Origin: Kandleria vitulina DSM 20405
GTDB taxonomy: Bacteria > Bacillota_I > Bacilli_A > Erysipelotrichales > Coprobacillaceae
Assembly: GCF_000702065.1 (NCBI RefSeq)
Contig: NZ_KL370857.1
Span: 59,132-123,131 of the forward strand
Length of the DNA stretch: 64,000 bases
Reading direction: 5' to 3'
In this document: in pieces, positions 35,534 to 44,727 of the stretch
Layout: the number at the start of each line of letters is the position of its first letter
Numbering within the stretch: position 1 is the stretch's first letter
Translations under genes and position numbers: made by a program
The notes under the pieces: generated by a model
Databases searched by the model: none
Told to the model about the DNA's origin: nothing
The model's input: the letters and a program-made list of their open reading frames with translations, nothing else

Positions 35534-36358
35534 ATGAAGAAAAAACTTTTAACGGGAATTTTATCATTGATGATCATGATAGGTGGACTTCTTTTTCATG
35601 ATGTAAAAGAAATGCAGATGGTTTTCTACAATGAAGGAGGAAGCTATTTTCATCAAAGTGAATACTGTGAGCATCTTTTTTCTCACAAGAAAGAAAGCAT
35701 GCGTATTCTATGTGAACTATTAGGATATAAAGAGTGTCCTTATTGTTTTCATCAGGAAAGCTATACATTAGAGGGGGTTCCTTCTTTTAATGGGAAGGCC
35801 TATGTCACTATTCATGATAATAAACCTTTCTTTAGTAAAGAAGATTATAGTAAAGGGAACTTTGAAGAATATTCTTCTTTAGATCATCTAGGAAGAGTTC
35901 AGAAAGCATTTATTAATGCATCTATGTCTACTTTACCTAAAGAGAAAAGAAAGAGTATTGGGATGGTAAAGCCAACAGGATGGCATCAAAGAAGATATGA
36001 GGAAATCAGGGATTCTGATAACCCTGCTGGTTATCTTTATAATCGCTGTCACCTGATTGCTTATGAGATTGGTGCTGAAAATGCCAATAGGAAGAATCTT
36101 ATGACAGGAACACGCTATCTTAATATAAAGGGAATGCTGCCATGGGAGAACAAGGTTGCAACTTATATAAAAAGAACTGCACATCATGTCTTGTATAGGG
36201 TTACGCCTATTTATAAGGACAATCAGCTACTCGCAAAAGGTGTGCTGCTAGAAGGGAAATCCGTTGAGGATCAGGAAATACAGTTTTGTGTCTATTGCTA
36301 TAATGTGCAGCCAGGCATTACAATTCATTATGAAGATGGGACAAGTGAAGTAAAATAA
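35534..36358 (+). CDS. Membrane-anchored DNA/RNA non-specific endonuclease
   Basis: A 274-residue protein with a signal/anchor helix at residues about 5-22, then a Cys-rich segment (C-E-H ... C-E-L ... C-P-Y-C-F, about residues 40-72), then a PF13930-type nuclease. The catalytic region reads N-R-C-H-L-I-A-Y (where the classical motif is D-R-G-H), followed by G-T-R-Y-L-N and W-E-N-K-V-A. It may degrade extracellular DNA, as EndA does during uptake. The ATG at 35534 was chosen for its AAGG at 8 nt; GTG 35525 overlaps the SD. Gene 36360 follows at once. Confidence 0.88.
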   Translation: MKKKLLTGILSLMIMIGGLLFHDVKEMQMVFYNEGGSYFHQSEYCEHLFSHKKESMRILCELLGYKECPYCFHQESYTLEGVPSFNGKAYVTIHDNKPFFSKEDYSKGNFEEYSSLDHLGRVQKAFINASMSTLPKEKRKSIGMVKPTGWHQRRYEEIRDSDNPAGYLYNRCHLIAYEIGAENANRKNLMTGTRYLNIKGMLPWENKVATYIKRTAHHVLYRVTPIYKDNQLLAKGVLLEGKSVEDQEIQFCVYCYNVQPGITIHYEDGTSEVK

Positions 36359-36359
36359 T

Positions 36360-36725
36360 ATGGGGAAACGTTTTATGATTGGGCTGCTTTTATTTTGTGT
36401 ATTGATCGCATTTAGTCTTATTCAAGATCCTGCTAAACAGGTGAAGCAGCTAATAAGATTTCATTATTATACAAGTGTTATTGAGGGGAGTGAGAGATAT
36501 CTATATTTTGGAAAAGATTACTACAAGTCAGGTATTGTTTCACACCAGCAATTTCATGTAAAAGATCAGGGATCTTATATGATCAAAAGAAAATGTCATC
36601 AGATTTATCTGATTTTAAGGAAGGGGGGCAAGACGACTTCTTTTCTTGTTAATATGAAACATAATCAATGTCCAGAACATTTTACCTCTTTGCATAGTCA
36701 TGTACGCTATGTATTGAAATACTAA
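36360..36725 (+). CDS. Hypothetical membrane-anchored protein paired with the nuclease
   Basis: A 121-residue protein, one N-terminal hydrophobic helix (about residues 5-21) and a basic extracellular part with two cysteines (C-H-Q, C-P-E-H). It starts one base after the nuclease stop with no clear SD, so it is probably coupled to it. I do not recognise it; a nuclease inhibitor or partner role would be a guess from position only. Confidence 0.62.
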   Translation: MGKRFMIGLLLFCVLIAFSLIQDPAKQVKQLIRFHYYTSVIEGSERYLYFGKDYYKSGIVSHQQFHVKDQGSYMIKRKCHQIYLILRKGGKTTSFLVNMKHNQCPEHFTSLHSHVRYVLKY

Positions 36726-36786
36726 AATCAATTTTTGTAGGAAGAATGCATTATTATTGATATAATAAAGAGAAAGGAGGGAGTGT

Positions 36787-37254
36787 ATGAAAACAATTGA
36801 TCAGTATTTATTAATGATAAAAGAGATACTCAATAAATATCCGTTTCAATTAGATTTTAAGAAATCTTTGAAATTTCATCATGATTTCTATGAATTTATG
36901 GAAAAGCATATCCCCCTTCTTATGAAGGAGAAACGCTACAGTGATGTCTTTACATTATTGACATACATTTTTCTCGTTCTAAATGATTATGATATTGTAG
37001 AAATTAGAATTACATCTACAGAATGCATCTTCCGACTTATTCAATTATATAAAGAAGGCAATGAAACAATTAGACATATGATCTATGAGTGGACAAGTCA
37101 TATTTCAATGCACACATTAAAAGATGAACTCATGTCTGATTTCTACAATCTAAAAAAGAGCGTAGGCGAAGCCTATCGTTTTGAGCCTAAAAAGCAGGAT
37201 ACCAGCGGTTCGCTTCTATTAAGACGATGGACGGAAGATGAATTTAATCGATGA
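36787..37254 (+). CDS. Hypothetical helical protein
   Basis: A 155-residue, probably all-helical cytoplasmic protein without known motifs. The C-terminal tail (about 135-155) is polar and likely flexible. SD AAAGGAGGGAG is very strong. It lies 108 bp upstream of the coiled-coil rod gene on the same strand. The rod gene has its own TATAAT-containing region, so co-transcription is uncertain. Confidence 0.68.
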   Translation: MKTIDQYLLMIKEILNKYPFQLDFKKSLKFHHDFYEFMEKHIPLLMKEKRYSDVFTLLTYIFLVLNDYDIVEIRITSTECIFRLIQLYKEGNETIRHMIYEWTSHISMHTLKDELMSDFYNLKKSVGEAYRFEPKKQDTSGSLLLRRWTEDEFNR

Positions 37255-37362
37255 TCACTGCTTTTATTTCAATAAGAGTCTTTTTTGATTATTAATGGAT
37301 TATTTGATATAATGAATCTAACTTTATGGTAAATAGGTTAAAAATAAGAGGAGGAACTCATT

Positions 37363-39828
37363 ATGGCACCAGAAGATTTTGAAACAAAGATTAGAGCACG
37401 TCTTAAAGATATTACTAAAAAAGTACAGGAAGTTAAGCAACAGAATGATATCCTGAAAGCTGCCAATAAGAGATTAGAAGATGATAAGGCGCTTTTAGAG
37501 AACTCAAATAAGGATTTAAGAGCTGAAGTACAAAATCTTAGAGGAGAATATGAGTCTCTTAAGAATGAGCCAAAAATAGATGAAGCTTCCTTGGATATAT
37601 TAAAAAAAGAAAATGCATCAAAAGATGAACAGCTTAAATCATTAGAAAATCAGGTCCAGTCATTAAAGGATCAGTATGATTCTTTATACAAAGAAACTGA
37701 TAGTCTAAAGGCAAGCTATGATGATGCCAAGTCTACTAATAGTGAGGCTACATCAAAGATTTCTTCCCTTGAAGAAGAAAAAGAAGAAGCCTTAAAGAAG
37801 AGTGCTTCATTAGAAGAACAGCTTTCTTCATTAAAGGAAGATTATGATAAACTTACATCTTCACAAAGTCACACAAGTGAAACAGTGTCTGAATTAGAAA
37901 GTACTGTTTCTTCATTAAAAGAAGAAAATGAGTCACTTTCATCTGAAAATGTGAAAGCAAGTGAATCTTTATCAGCTTTACAGTCAGAAGTTGCTAGTTT
38001 GAAAGAAGAAAAAGAATCTTTATCTGTAAAATATACACAGTCTAGTGAAAGTCTATCTCAATTAGAAAAAGAACTTTCATCATTAAATGAAGAAAAGCAA
38101 CATACAAATGATGCATTAGCTTCATTAGAACAGGAGTTAGCCTCCTTAAAAGAAGAAAAAGAAAAACTATCTTCGGATAAAGAAAGTGTAGATGAACTGT
38201 TAACTTCATTAGAAAATGAAATGTCCACTTTAAAAGTAGATAACGATAAACTTATGACAGATAAGCGTTTAGCTACTGAAGAAATGACAAATCTTGGAGA
38301 ACAGATTTCTACATTAAAAGAAGAAAACGCAAAATTAAATGAATCTAAGAGTTCTGCCCATGAAGAAATGGAAAGAATGAAAGAGAGTGCTGAAGCAACA
38401 GTTGTCAAGAATACTGAATTAATGGAGAATGTTGCTAAGATTACTTCAGAAAACAATGCATTAAAGTTAAAGAACACAATGCTTGATCAGATTGTGAGAG
38501 CTAATAAGGAAGAATTGCGTTCATTAAGAGAAGTGCAGGATAAATATAGTGCATTAGAAAATGACTATGAAGAGATTAAAGCTAATGCAGAAAAAGCAAA
38601 TGAAGAATTAGAAACTGCTCGTAAAGATGTATTAAAGGCAACAGAAGAATTAAAGGCTCTTGAAGAAGAAAAAGAAACATTAAAGAGTCGCAATCTTTCA
38701 TTGCTTGATGAAAAGAAAGAACAGGAAGAGGCAGTAGAATCATTGACTCTTGCAAAAACAGCTTTAGAAGAAGAAAGACATAAACAGCTTGATACATTGG
38801 ATGCGTTAAAAGCAGAAGTAGAAGCTTTACAGAATAATAATCTGTCTTTATCTCAGGAAAAAGAAAAACAAGAAGCTGCGCTTTCATTATTAAGAAGTCA
38901 GAATGAAGAATTATCTAAAGAAACACAGGATCTTAATGCCTTAAAGCTTAAATTAGAAGCAGAAAATGAAACATTAGAAAACCAGGTTTCTACATTAGAA
39001 GAAGAAAAGACTGCTGCTATGAGCAATATTGAGCGTATGGCAGAAGAAAATCAGTCATTGGCTGAAGTGAACCATAAGTTCGATAGCGACAATAGAGAGT
39101 TAAAATCTATTAATGAAACATTGGAAGAAGCCAACAAGGCCTTCAACCAGCAGGTTCCAGAATTAAAGAAAGAGAATGCGGATCTTAAGAATAAGAATGC
39201 TTCTCTTGTAAGCGTGAATACATCACTTATGTCTAAAAATGAAGAGTTATCTAAGGATAATGAGGCATTTAAAGTACGTCAGCCTAAACTTGACAGTGAA
39301 AATGCTAAACTTAAAGAAGAAAACGAAGCATTATCAAAAGAAAATGATTCATTAAAGACAGAAAATGAAGAATTAAAGAATGAAAATGTTAAATTGGAAG
39401 AAGGCAACAAAGAAGCTGCCAAGAACAATATGCGCTTTAGAGAAATGAATCAGAAACTTAGAAGTGAAGTATCTCTTCTAGGTGAACAAGTTGATGCCTT
39501 CAAGCAGGAAAACCCTGTTCTTAAAGAAGAACTTGAAAACATCAAATCTCGTTATTCACAGATCACTGAAGAAAAACAGGCCATTGATGAAGAAAACAAG
39601 AAGATCAGATCTTCATTGGCAAGAGTACAAGGTGCCTTTGACCATGTTACAGATAAGATGGATGACTACATTGGCGCATTGGAATTATTCCAGAATAAAT
39701 ACAATGGTCTTGTAAAAGGCTATAATGAATTAAATATCAAATATCAGGAATTATTAAATGAAGAAGAAGATCGTCTCATTTATAATCCTCAATTTGAAGG
39801 AATCATTGATAAGAAGGAATCTGAATAA
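37363..39828 (+). CDS. Long coiled-coil rod protein with 28-residue repeats
   Basis: An 821-residue protein that is almost wholly heptad-repeat coiled coil. It has no signal peptide or membrane helix, and I see no Cys or Trp. Residues 150-338 are seven tandem units (28, 28, 28, 21, 28, 28, 28 residues) each starting L-[EQG]-x-[EQST]-[LVMI]-[SA]-[ST]-L. Prolines at three later points may be hinges, and the last 60 residues (aromatic, Y/N-rich) look like a globular tail. A 28-residue charge period is the pattern of myosin and filament-forming rods, so a cytoskeletal rod (crescentin/FilP-like in role) is possible; homology is not claimed. SD GAGGAGG. Confidence 0.82.
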   Translation: MAPEDFETKIRARLKDITKKVQEVKQQNDILKAANKRLEDDKALLENSNKDLRAEVQNLRGEYESLKNEPKIDEASLDILKKENASKDEQLKSLENQVQSLKDQYDSLYKETDSLKASYDDAKSTNSEATSKISSLEEEKEEALKKSASLEEQLSSLKEDYDKLTSSQSHTSETVSELESTVSSLKEENESLSSENVKASESLSALQSEVASLKEEKESLSVKYTQSSESLSQLEKELSSLNEEKQHTNDALASLEQELASLKEEKEKLSSDKESVDELLTSLENEMSTLKVDNDKLMTDKRLATEEMTNLGEQISTLKEENAKLNESKSSAHEEMERMKESAEATVVKNTELMENVAKITSENNALKLKNTMLDQIVRANKEELRSLREVQDKYSALENDYEEIKANAEKANEELETARKDVLKATEELKALEEEKETLKSRNLSLLDEKKEQEEAVESLTLAKTALEEERHKQLDTLDALKAEVEALQNNNLSLSQEKEKQEAALSLLRSQNEELSKETQDLNALKLKLEAENETLENQVSTLEEEKTAAMSNIERMAEENQSLAEVNHKFDSDNRELKSINETLEEANKAFNQQVPELKKENADLKNKNASLVSVNTSLMSKNEELSKDNEAFKVRQPKLDSENAKLKEENEALSKENDSLKTENEELKNENVKLEEGNKEAAKNNMRFREMNQKLRSEVSLLGEQVDAFKQENPVLKEELENIKSRYSQITEEKQAIDEENKKIRSSLARVQGAFDHVTDKMDDYIGALELFQNKYNGLVKGYNELNIKYQELLNEEEDRLIYNPQFEGIIDKKESE
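37810..38376 (+). repeat. Tandem 84-bp coding repeat (one 63-bp unit)
   Basis: Seven in-frame units encode residues 150-177, 178-205, 206-233, 234-254, 255-282, 283-310 and 311-338 of the rod protein. All are 28 residues except the fourth, which lacks exactly one heptad. The consensus starts L-E-x-E-L-S-S-L-K-E-E. Confidence 0.75.
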
Positions 39829-39842
39829 GATTCCTTCTTTTT
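39811..39842 (+). terminator. Terminator of the rod protein gene
   Basis: AAGAAGGAATCT / AGATTCCTTCTT with a 5-nt loop, then a T run; it includes the stop codon. Confidence 0.82.
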
Positions 39843-39855
39843 AAAGGAGAAAAGT

Positions 39856-40509
39856 ATGCTAAAAAATAAAAACGTATTTTTATTTGATATGGACGGACTG
39901 CTTTTAGATACAGAAGCTTTACATGTAAAACTCTGGCATAAGATCTTTGATAAATATCATCTCAATGAACATGAAGACCTTATCACCAAAGTAATTGGAA
40001 CATCGGGTGATCAGGCAAGAATGATTGCTAAAGAGATGACTGGTGATCCAGATTTTCTTAATCGCCATGAAGAAGAAAAAGCACTTATGCTTAAAGACTA
40101 TCTAAAAAATCATGACTTAAAACAAAAGAAAGGTGCAGAAAAGCTGCTTTCTTATTTATATGAACATGATTATGATATCATCCTTGTTTCTTCTACTTTT
40201 GAAGAAGGAGTAGAAAGAGCCCTTGCGAAAGGACATCTTTCGCATTGGATTGATAAGAAAGTCTGTGGTGATCATGTCAAATACTCTAAACCCAATCCAG
40301 ATATATATCTGAGGGCTCTTTCTTTATACAATCATCAAGCAGAAGAATGCGTTGTATTAGAAGACTCAAAAAACGGTATCAAAGCAGCCAATGCCGCTGG
40401 CATTGATGTCATTGGAGTACCTGATCTTATTGATTTAAGTGAAATGAAAGAAGAGCATCTCATTGCGGTTGTCCCTTCTTTAGAAGATGTGTTAGAAATG
40501 GTGAAATAA
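39856..40509 (+). CDS. HAD family hydrolase (beta-phosphoglucomutase-like)
   Basis: A 217-residue HAD phosphatase. Motif I is D-M-D-G-L-L-L-D-T (residues about 11-19), with a C1 cap domain after it. Motif II is S-S-T, motif III lysine lies in Y-S-K-P-N-P-D-I-Y, and motif IV is E-D-S-K-N-G. Typical length for the PgmB/phosphatase group. SD AAAGGAG. The substrate is not predictable from the motifs; sugar phosphate dephosphorylation is most common. Confidence 0.9.
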   Translation: MLKNKNVFLFDMDGLLLDTEALHVKLWHKIFDKYHLNEHEDLITKVIGTSGDQARMIAKEMTGDPDFLNRHEEEKALMLKDYLKNHDLKQKKGAEKLLSYLYEHDYDIILVSSTFEEGVERALAKGHLSHWIDKKVCGDHVKYSKPNPDIYLRALSLYNHQAEECVVLEDSKNGIKAANAAGIDVIGVPDLIDLSEMKEEHLIAVVPSLEDVLEMVK

Positions 40510-40561
40510 GATTCTTGCATAATAGATGCTTTTCCTCTATATTTTATACAGGTGAATAATT

Positions 40562-41257
40562 ATGCTTACATATAAAACAGGATTAAAAAAGGGAATTCCT
40601 ATTGCATTAGGCTATTTCCCAGTCTCATTTTCTTTTGGCGTACTATGCGTCTCACATCAGTTGCCCCTTGGACTTGCAACATTGATTTCTTTTACAAACG
40701 TTACATCTTCAGGGCAGTTTGCGGGAGTGAACTTAATGTTAAGTCAATCCACATACTTTGAAATTGCGTTAACATTATTAATGATCAATGCCCGCTATTT
40801 CTTAATGTCACTTTCTCTTTCCCAGAAGATTGAAGAAAAGATGACAACATTACAACGTCTTCTCATCTCATTTGTCGTAACCGATGAAACATTCGCCATT
40901 GCCAGTCTAGAGTCCCAGCCACTTACTTTTTCCTATATGGCGGGGCTGATGACACTACCATTTTTAGGGTGGGGATTGGGTTCATTATGTGGTGAACTTA
41001 TTATGGATCTGTTGCCAGCAAGCGTACAAGGAGCTATGGGTATTGCTTTATACGGCATGTTCTTAGCGCTTATTGTACCTCCTTCACGTAAATCAAAAGA
41101 GGTTGCAATCGTTGTTGTGTTATCAGTTGCATTGCATTGTCTATTGCACTACGTACCACTTTTTGCATTTATGGGAGATGGATTTAAGTTGATCACATCC
41201 ATACTTATTTCTGCCGCAGTTGGTGCTAAGCTTTATCCAAAGGAGGAGAATGTATGA
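40562..41257 (+). CDS. azlC: AzlC, large subunit of a branched-chain amino acid exporter
   Basis: A 231-residue membrane protein with about 6-8 helices. The N-terminal segment G-I-P-I-A-L-G-Y-F-P-V-S-F-S-F-G and the later S-G-Q-F-A-G-V-N are hallmarks of AzlC/YgaZ. Together with AzlD it exports leucine, isoleucine and valine. Its 3' end overlaps azlD by 4 bp. The window also encodes the opposite function, a Liv importer, 10 kb away. Confidence 0.93.
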   Translation: MLTYKTGLKKGIPIALGYFPVSFSFGVLCVSHQLPLGLATLISFTNVTSSGQFAGVNLMLSQSTYFEIALTLLMINARYFLMSLSLSQKIEEKMTTLQRLLISFVVTDETFAIASLESQPLTFSYMAGLMTLPFLGWGLGSLCGELIMDLLPASVQGAMGIALYGMFLALIVPPSRKSKEVAIVVVLSVALHCLLHYVPLFAFMGDGFKLITSILISAAVGAKLYPKEENV

Positions 41258-41568
41258 TCTACTATTTAATTGGAGTATTGATTATGGCGGCTTTTAGCTA
41301 TATTCCAAGATTTCTGCCACTTACATTTTATCGCAAGAAAATTGAATCACCATATCTTCAATCCTTGCTTTATTATCTGCCTTATGCAGCTCTTGGTGCC
41401 TTGACATTCCCAGGTATTTTTCATGCGACTCCTCATCTTTATGAATCACTTGCGGGTGCCACTGTCGCTTTCTATTTTGCATTTCGCAATAAGAGTCTCA
41501 TATTCGTAGCTGTATCAGGCATGATTGCTTGTTACGTGGCATATTTGATTATGACTTATATACATTAA
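41254..41568 (+). CDS. azlD: AzlD, small subunit of a branched-chain amino acid exporter
   Basis: A 104-residue, four-helix protein of the AzlD/YgaH family (R-F-L-P-L-T-F-Y at about residues 19-26 is conserved). It begins within the last codons of azlC (ATGA overlap) with SD AAAGGAGGAG, so it forms a translationally coupled pair. Confidence 0.92.
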   Translation: MIYYLIGVLIMAAFSYIPRFLPLTFYRKKIESPYLQSLLYYLPYAALGALTFPGIFHATPHLYESLAGATVAFYFAFRNKSLIFVAVSGMIACYVAYLIMTYIH

Positions 41569-41578
41569 GGTGAGATAT

Positions 41579-43315
41579 ATGGAAGAATTTATCCTCTTTA
41601 TCAATGATATAGATACAAATCCAACATTAGTAAAAGAATTAAATATGATTACCCTTGATCCCACTCACCATAAACTGCTCATTACTTATGCATGGGTAGG
41701 ACCAAATGGTATTGGTGATCAGGAAACCAGAGAAGAGCCTATCGATATTATGTCATTAAGTGAACTTCACGATTATCTTAATGATAGCTTCGATCACATT
41801 CTTACAATTGAAGATATGCTTTTAAATGAAAGACTCATCACCTACTATATTTCATTAGAAAATCAGTCTTTCATTAAAGAAATAGATGATCTCTATTGTG
41901 AATTATTATGGCGCTTATGGCGTAAGAAAGATCGCAATGAAGAAGAGAATGTCGATTTAGCCATCACTTATCAGGAATATGGACACTTTCTTGAAAAAGT
42001 GGATCTTTCTCGCAGTATTGATCCCTATTTAAGAGAAAAGACTATTCTTGAAGAAGTCGCAATTAATAATCCTAATGAGGATAATAAACGCAATGTTTTA
42101 GTAGGCTTAGAAGATGTCATTAGAGTTTACGAAAAACTAGGGGATGACTTTGAAAAAGAAGCACTCAATTACACATTGGCGCTCTTTAAGCAATATGAAG
42201 ATTGTCATCTTGAAAATAACTACGAAAAAGCCCATATCGCTGAAAAGATAGGTTTACATTATGCTTCTATTGATACCATTGAAGACCTTGATAATATTGA
42301 TAGTGATGATCAGCGTATAGAATTATCGCTTTATTATCATAATATAGAAAAAGATATCTTTAAGATGTTACTCGATGAAGATCCATCATTGGATAATAAA
42401 TACAACTATGGTATTTCACTTAGACAGATGGGAAATCGCTATGAACAGTTAGGTGATCAGGATAGTCTAAAACAGGCGAGTCTACTTTATGATGAAGCCT
42501 ATGAACTATTTAGTGAACTGTACAAGAAAGATCCTAACTATCGTGAAAGCTATATTATTGCCTCTGAACAAAAGGGAAATATTGCTTTTTTAAGAGAAAA
42601 GTACAAGGATGCTCTTTATTATTATGAAGAAGTTTATCAATTAGAAAAAGAAGACGCTCTAAGCAACAGCGATGATGACCTGTTTAGTGTAGCGATTATC
42701 TTAAAGAAGTTAGGAAAAGTCAATGAGAAGCTACATAAAATAGATCAGGCTTTAGCTTATTATAAAGAATCCCTATCACTCAACTTAGATATAGAAAAAC
42801 GTACAGATATCTATGTCAGAAAAGCTGAAGTGGGGATTGCCTATATGAATATCGGTTGGGTCTATATGAATAAATCAGAATATAATCTAGCTAAAGAGTA
42901 TTTTGAAAAAGATCTTGCGATCAGAGAAAAGCTTCATGATGAATATCAGAGTGTAAGTTCTCATTACTCTTTATCCTTAGCTTATCGACATATGGGATAT
43001 GTCCTTGAAGAATTAGATGAAAAGCAATCATTGGATTACTTTAGAAAATGTTTTGATATTTCTGCATATTATGAAAAGAAGCACAGTCATGAAGGAGAAC
43101 GTCATTACTTGGCTGTATCCACACATGACTTAGCTTATGATCTGATGAGACTTGGCTATTTAGAGGAAGCTAAGTTTTATTATGAAAAAGTGCTTTATTA
43201 TCTTGAACATTATAAAGAAAAAAGAAAACATGAATATGTTTTAAATAAAGAAGAAATAAGTGATGAGTATCATCAGCTTATGGCATTGTTAAAAGGAAAG
43301 GAAAAAGAAAAATGA
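41579..43315 (+). CDS. Tetratricopeptide repeat protein
   Basis: A 578-residue soluble protein. An N-terminal region of about 110 residues is unrecognised, followed by helical TPR-like repeats (for example A-L-Y-Y-Y-E-E-V-Y-Q-L and A-L-A-Y-Y-K-E-S-L-S-L, each about 34 residues). It is probably a protein-interaction scaffold. The start at 41579 has AAGGTGAG upstream; the GTG three codons earlier overlaps that SD. It overlaps the exchanger gene by 4 bp. No sensor or enzymatic domain is visible. Confidence 0.8.
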   Translation: MEEFILFINDIDTNPTLVKELNMITLDPTHHKLLITYAWVGPNGIGDQETREEPIDIMSLSELHDYLNDSFDHILTIEDMLLNERLITYYISLENQSFIKEIDDLYCELLWRLWRKKDRNEEENVDLAITYQEYGHFLEKVDLSRSIDPYLREKTILEEVAINNPNEDNKRNVLVGLEDVIRVYEKLGDDFEKEALNYTLALFKQYEDCHLENNYEKAHIAEKIGLHYASIDTIEDLDNIDSDDQRIELSLYYHNIEKDIFKMLLDEDPSLDNKYNYGISLRQMGNRYEQLGDQDSLKQASLLYDEAYELFSELYKKDPNYRESYIIASEQKGNIAFLREKYKDALYYYEEVYQLEKEDALSNSDDDLFSVAIILKKLGKVNEKLHKIDQALAYYKESLSLNLDIEKRTDIYVRKAEVGIAYMNIGWVYMNKSEYNLAKEYFEKDLAIREKLHDEYQSVSSHYSLSLAYRHMGYVLEELDEKQSLDYFRKCFDISAYYEKKHSHEGERHYLAVSTHDLAYDLMRLGYLEEAKFYYEKVLYYLEHYKEKRKHEYVLNKEEISDEYHQLMALLKGKEKEK

Positions 43316-44256
43316 TACTGTTAATAAAAAACATAGGGCTTTTGATTTTAGGGTTTTTAATGCTTATCAAAGGTGCGGACTGGCTTGTAGAAGGAGCGAG
43401 CGGCATCGCTAAAAGATTAGGAATTCCTGCTCTTGTAGTAGGGTTAACCATCGTTGCGATGGGAACAAGTGCCCCTGAAGCAGCTGTATCCATCACTTCT
43501 GCATTAAAGGGAAGCGTAGATATCGCTGTAGGAAATGTTCTTGGCTCTAATATTCTTAATGTATTGATCATCTTGGGTGTGACATCATGTATTACCCCAT
43601 TACTTATCAAAGAGACCACTGTCAAATATGAATTGCCATTCATGATCGCTGTGTCTATTATCTTTTCAATTATTGGACTTCAAAATGAAGTCATTGGCAT
43701 TAAAGGTGGATTAATCTTATGGGCATTGTTTATTGCCTACTTGTCTTACTTGTTCATAATGACTAAGAAAGGTTTTATTGAAGCAGAAGAGGAAGATCAG
43801 ATTGCCCACTTACGTACTATTCCTATTCTATTATTCTTAACAGTCATTGGAATCGCTATCGTTGTTCTAGGTTCTAACTTTGCGGTTGATGGAGCAAGTG
43901 GTATTGCAAAATACTTTGGAGTAAGTGAACGTATTATCGGATTAACCATTGTCGCATTGGGAACATCTCTTCCTGAATTGGTGACTTCTGTTACTGCAGC
44001 TAAACGTGGAAAGTCCGATATCGCTATTGGTAATATTGTTGGTTCGAATATCTTCAATATCTTATTCGTAATTGGGACAAGCGCCTTAATTACACCGGTG
44101 GCTTACCAGTCAAAGTTTATCATCGACAGCATTGTAGCAATTGGCGCATGTGTCCTGCTTTATTTATGTGTCTTTAAAGACCATGAACTTTCTAGATGGG
44201 GCGGGATCACAATGCTTATTGCATACGCTATCTATTTTGTCTATTTAATGTTATAA
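43312..44256 (+). CDS. CaCA family calcium/sodium:proton exchanger (YrbG type)
   Basis: A 314-residue membrane exchanger with about 10 helices and the two inverted alpha repeats: G-T-S-A-P-E with G-N-V-L-G-S-N (first half) and G-T-S-L-P-E with G-N-I-V-G-S-N (second half). The acidic residues of G-T-S-x-P-E bind the cation. It is translationally coupled to the TPR gene (ATGA). Confidence 0.94.
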   Translation: MILLIKNIGLLILGFLMLIKGADWLVEGASGIAKRLGIPALVVGLTIVAMGTSAPEAAVSITSALKGSVDIAVGNVLGSNILNVLIILGVTSCITPLLIKETTVKYELPFMIAVSIIFSIIGLQNEVIGIKGGLILWALFIAYLSYLFIMTKKGFIEAEEEDQIAHLRTIPILLFLTVIGIAIVVLGSNFAVDGASGIAKYFGVSERIIGLTIVALGTSLPELVTSVTAAKRGKSDIAIGNIVGSNIFNILFVIGTSALITPVAYQSKFIIDSIVAIGACVLLYLCVFKDHELSRWGGITMLIAYAIYFVYLML

Positions 44257-44286
44257 AGATTTGCTTTTAAAACGCAAATCTTTTTT
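44255..44286 (+). terminator. Terminator after the CaCA exchanger gene
   Basis: AAAGATTTGC / GCAAATCTTT with an A/T loop and T6. Confidence 0.8.
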
Positions 44287-44313
44287 GTTAGAATAAAAGA
44301 AGGAGGAATATCA

Positions 44314-44724
44314 ATGAAAATCAAGTTTCTTTTATTAAGTCTCTTTATAGCATTAACAGCCTGTCAAGCAGCAGTTAAAGAGAAAATTGATTATGATGGG
44401 ATCTACACATCTAAAGGAGATGTGTCACTGTATCTTCATACTTATAGGAAATTGCCAAAGAATTTTATTACGAAGAATCAAGCCAGACAAAAGGGCTGGC
44501 GTGGTGGTGGTCTTGACTACTATGTAAAAAATGGATGCATAGGTGGAGATCGCTTTGGCAATTATGAACGTCGTCTTCCGGTTGATTCTTATAAAGAATG
44601 TGATATCGATACATTGCATAAAAAATCGCGAGGCAAGAAGCGATTGATCTATTCAAAAGATTTTGTGATTTATTATACGGATGATCACTATCAGACTTTT
44701 ACCAAAATAACATTTGAGGAGTAG
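44314..44724 (+). CDS. Barnase-family ribonuclease with lipoprotein signal
   Basis: A 136-residue secreted guanyl-specific ribonuclease of the barnase/RNase F1 family. A signal peptide ends in the lipobox L-T-A-C (Cys17), predicting a lipid-anchored enzyme. All catalytic residues are retained: Glu95 (barnase E73, in E-C-D-I-D), Arg106 and Arg110 (R83/R87) and His125 (H102, in D-D-H-Y-Q-T-F). SD AAGGAGG. The barstar-type inhibitor gene follows 3 bp after the stop, protecting the cell before export. Confidence 0.93.
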   Translation: MKIKFLLLSLFIALTACQAAVKEKIDYDGIYTSKGDVSLYLHTYRKLPKNFITKNQARQKGWRGGGLDYYVKNGCIGGDRFGNYERRLPVDSYKECDIDTLHKKSRGKKRLIYSKDFVIYYTDDHYQTFTKITFEE

Positions 44725-44727
44725 AAT

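Noticed and set aside
38058-38477. 139-codon open frame antisense to the rod protein gene
   Set aside because: Produced by the repetitive GAA/TCT-rich codons of the coiled coil; there is no ribosome site.
41579-43315. TPR protein as part of a defence system
   Set aside because: No nuclease, protease, NTPase or other effector domain is fused or adjacent; the neighbours are an amino acid exporter and a cation exchanger.
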